The notes under the pieces: model-generated | The model's input: the letters and a program-made list of their open reading frames with translations, nothing else | What the model was told of the DNA's origin: nothing | Databases searched by the model: none | Shown: positions 5,571-6,597 of the stretch, in pieces | How the letters are laid out: each line of letters starts with the position of its first letter | Numbering within the stretch: position 1 is the first letter of the stretch | Position numbers and translations under genes: made by a program | Assembly (NCBI GenBank): GCA_020024235.1 | Contig: JAHHUA010000096.1 | Span: 1 to 6,597, forward strand | Direction: 5' to 3' | DNA length: 6,597 nt | From: Oscillospiraceae bacterium | Lineage (GTDB): Bacteria > Bacillota > Clostridia > Oscillospirales > Ruminococcaceae

Positions 5571-6401
5571 TTAAATCTCCTTTACAATTTCTCTTATAAG
5601 TTCTTTAAAGCGTTCAGCGGCATTTTCCGCAGCCACATCTACTTCTTCTGCTGATAATTTTTGCGGAAGTACTCCTGCTGCCATATTGGTCATAAGGGAT
5701 ATTCCCAATACTTTCATATTGCAGTGTGCGGCGGTTATAGCTTCTGTTACAGTGGACATACCTACAGCATCTCCGCCCAAAATTCTCATAGCTCTTATTT
5801 CTGCAGGAGTTTCAAACTGAGGACCTACTGAATAAAAATAAACTCCGTCATGAGTGCGGTATTGCTGTCCAAGTTTATTTACACATTTCCATGCAATATC
5901 TCTAAGTTCCTTTGTATACATATCTGAAACATCAAAAAATCTATCCCCAAGTTCCTCAATGTTTTTTCCTCTTACAGGACTTGCTCCTGTCAGTTTTATA
6001 TGGTCATTTATAATCATCAAGTCCCCTACTTTAAAGGATTTGTTGATAGCACCTGCTGCATTGGTGAGAATTACTTTATTTACACCCAAAAGTTTAAATA
6101 CTCTTATTGGTATTGCCAGTTCCTCAAATTCATAGCCCTCATAATAATGGAATCTGCCTGACATACAAACCACATTTTTTTCGCCAAGCTTTCCGAAAAT
6201 AAGTTTGCCGGCATGGGATTTTACTGTACTGACTAAAAAATTCGGAATATCTTTATAATCAATGACAATCTGATTTGTAATTTCCTCTGAAAGACTTCCC
6301 AAACATGAACCCAAAATCATTGCTATTTCAGGTTTTTCGGGAATTCTCTCCAATATATATTCTGCACTTTTACGGTAGAATTCTATTGTTCTGTTTTCCA
6401 T
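5571..6401 (-). CDS. Class I purine nucleoside phosphorylase, probably for 5'-deoxy-inosine nucleosides
   Basis: This cytoplasmic enzyme should cleave a purine nucleoside with phosphate to give the free base and a pentose-1-phosphate. The 276 residues match the full length of the trimeric PNP/MTA-phosphorylase family. Visible motifs are the phosphate loop GSCLG (31-35), SHAGK with His63, GRFHYYEGY (82-90), NAAGAIN (114-120) and GPQFETPAE (193-201). Glu197 and Asn239 correspond to human PNP Glu201 and Asn243, the pair that selects 6-oxopurines such as hypoxanthine; MTA phosphorylases have Asp in place of that Asn. The segment KLSAEEV (248-254) has Ala251 where relatives typically have SHEEV, whose His contacts the ribose 5'-OH. 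Loss of it suggests a substrate without a 5'-hydroxyl. The start ATG follows AAGGGG by 7 nt, and the next gene starts 3 bp after the stop. An ordinary inosine/guanosine phosphorylase (punA type) is the alternative. Family assignment is firm; the substrate is inferred. Confidence 0.93.
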   Translation of the reverse strand: MENRTIEFYRKSAEYILERIPEKPEIAMILGSCLGSLSEEITNQIVIDYKDIPNFLVSTVKSHAGKLIFGKLGEKNVVCMSGRFHYYEGYEFEELAIPIRVFKLLGVNKVILTNAAGAINKSFKVGDLMIINDHIKLTGASPVRGKNIEELGDRFFDVSDMYTKELRDIAWKCVNKLGQQYRTHDGVYFYSVGPQFETPAEIRAMRILGGDAVGMSTVTEAITAAHCNMKVLGISLMTNMAAGVLPQKLSAEEVDVAAENAAERFKELIREIVKEI

Positions 6402-6434
6402 GAAATTGCCCCTTTCATTTTTCAGTTTACAGAA

Positions 6435-6463
6435 ATTATATCACATAATACGATTTTTTTCCA
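6435..6463 (-). promoter_or_regulatory. Sigma-A type promoter of the phosphorylase-deaminase operon
   Basis: Reading the minus strand, a perfect -10 box TATAAT (6440-6435) is preceded by TG one base upstream (extended -10). A 17-bp spacer separates it from a -35 box TGGAAA (6463-6458), which matches TTGACA at 4 of 6 positions. The start of transcription would fall near 6428, leaving a leader of about 27 nt. That leaves room for a ribosome binding site but not for a riboswitch. It lies just after the upstream terminator. Confidence 0.8.
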
Positions 6464-6477
6464 TATATTTTACGCAT

Positions 6478-6513
6478 AAAAAAAGCAGTCTTATTAATTT
6501 AAAATAAGACTGC
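6478..6513 (-). terminator. Rho-independent terminator of the upstream gene
   Basis: A perfect 11-bp inverted repeat (GCAGTCTTATT at 6485-6495 against 6503-6513) encloses a 7-nt loop. On the minus strand it is followed directly by seven T residues (6484-6478). It lies 9 bp downstream of the partial membrane-protein stop and 15 bp before the -35 box of the next promoter, so it separates that gene from the phosphorylase operon. The plus-strand side has only a broken T run, so the plus direction would be weaker. Confidence 0.9.
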
Positions 6514-6521
6514 AAATATTT

Positions 6522-6597
6522 TTATTCATATTTTTTCCCTGCCCAATATATGGGTATAAATATGCTGAAACAGGCAGGAAATATCATTATATACATA
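6522..6597 (-). CDS. C-terminal end of a probable membrane protein (partial)
   Basis: Only the last 24 codons are in the window; the gene continues beyond position 6597. The visible reading frame is hydrophobic (segments such as IMIFPACFSIFIPIYW), then has a short charged tail ending KKYE and a TAA stop at 6522-6524. This looks like a final transmembrane helix followed by a positively charged cytoplasmic end. A strong terminator begins 9 bp past the stop, as expected for the end of a transcription unit, which is the main reason to believe the frame. Of the other two frames, one closes after two codons and the other closes at a TGA inside this stretch. The family cannot be named from so little sequence. 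Confidence 0.5.
   Translation of the reverse strand, partial: MYIMIFPACFSIFIPIYWAGKKYE

Noticed and set aside
6402..6434. Riboswitch (SAM, purine or similar) ahead of the phosphorylase
   Set aside because: The predicted leader is only about 27 nt, too short for any known aptamer, and no conserved core is visible.
6562..6597. Plus-strand ATG frame running to the end of the window
   Set aside because: There is no ribosome binding site or promoter, and the stretch overlaps the more plausible minus-strand C-terminus with its terminator.
1..6597. CRISPR array, tRNA/rRNA genes, insertion sequence ends, phage or toxin-antitoxin genes
   Set aside because: No spaced direct repeats, no tRNA cloverleaf or rRNA-like stretch, and no transposase or integrase motifs were seen on either strand.

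Overview
The window is AT-rich DNA, and every gene I can support lies on the minus strand. Intergenic gaps are short, ribosome binding sites are strong (AGGAGG, GGAGG), and the terminators are hairpins followed by U runs. This fits a low-GC anaerobic Firmicute, most likely a member of Clostridia; that placement is inferred from style and protein family, not from a marker gene. Transcription runs from high to low coordinates.

Region 1 (6597-6478): the last residues of a membrane protein, closed by a strong terminator. Region 2 (6463-4260): a good promoter, then a class I purine nucleoside phosphorylase and an MTA/SAH/5'-deoxyadenosine-type deaminase, 3 bp apart with the second ribosome binding site inside the first gene. 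Region 3 (4238-3052): a scar of a peptidase S66 gene reduced to its two ends, then a GNAT acetyltransferase and a Nudix hydrolase. Region 4 (3043-1293): a 24-bp palindrome, a class II (fuculose-phosphate type) aldolase and an MtnA-family sugar-1-phosphate isomerase, 2 bp apart. Region 5 (1288-953): a 73-residue orphan protein with its own promoter and terminator. Region 6 (922-89): a short-chain dehydrogenase. Positions 1-88 are AT-rich and hold nothing I can support.

The main result is that regions 2 and 4 together encode four consecutive steps for recycling 5'-deoxynucleosides, the by-products of SAM chemistry. The deaminase would turn 5'-deoxyadenosine (or methylthioadenosine) into its inosine form. 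The phosphorylase would release hypoxanthine and 5-deoxyribose-1-phosphate (or the methylthio sugar phosphate). The MtnA-like isomerase would give the ribulose-1-phosphate, and the aldolase would split this into DHAP and acetaldehyde (or methylthioacetaldehyde). This is a 'DHAP shunt' in which deamination comes first, so neither an MTA nucleosidase nor a sugar kinase is needed. Residue details support it: the phosphorylase keeps the Glu/Asn pair for 6-oxopurines but has Ala where relatives have the His that holds the ribose 5'-OH, and the isomerase keeps its catalytic Cys and Asp but has lost one Arg of the canonical phosphate/substrate loop. Substrate identity remains an inference.
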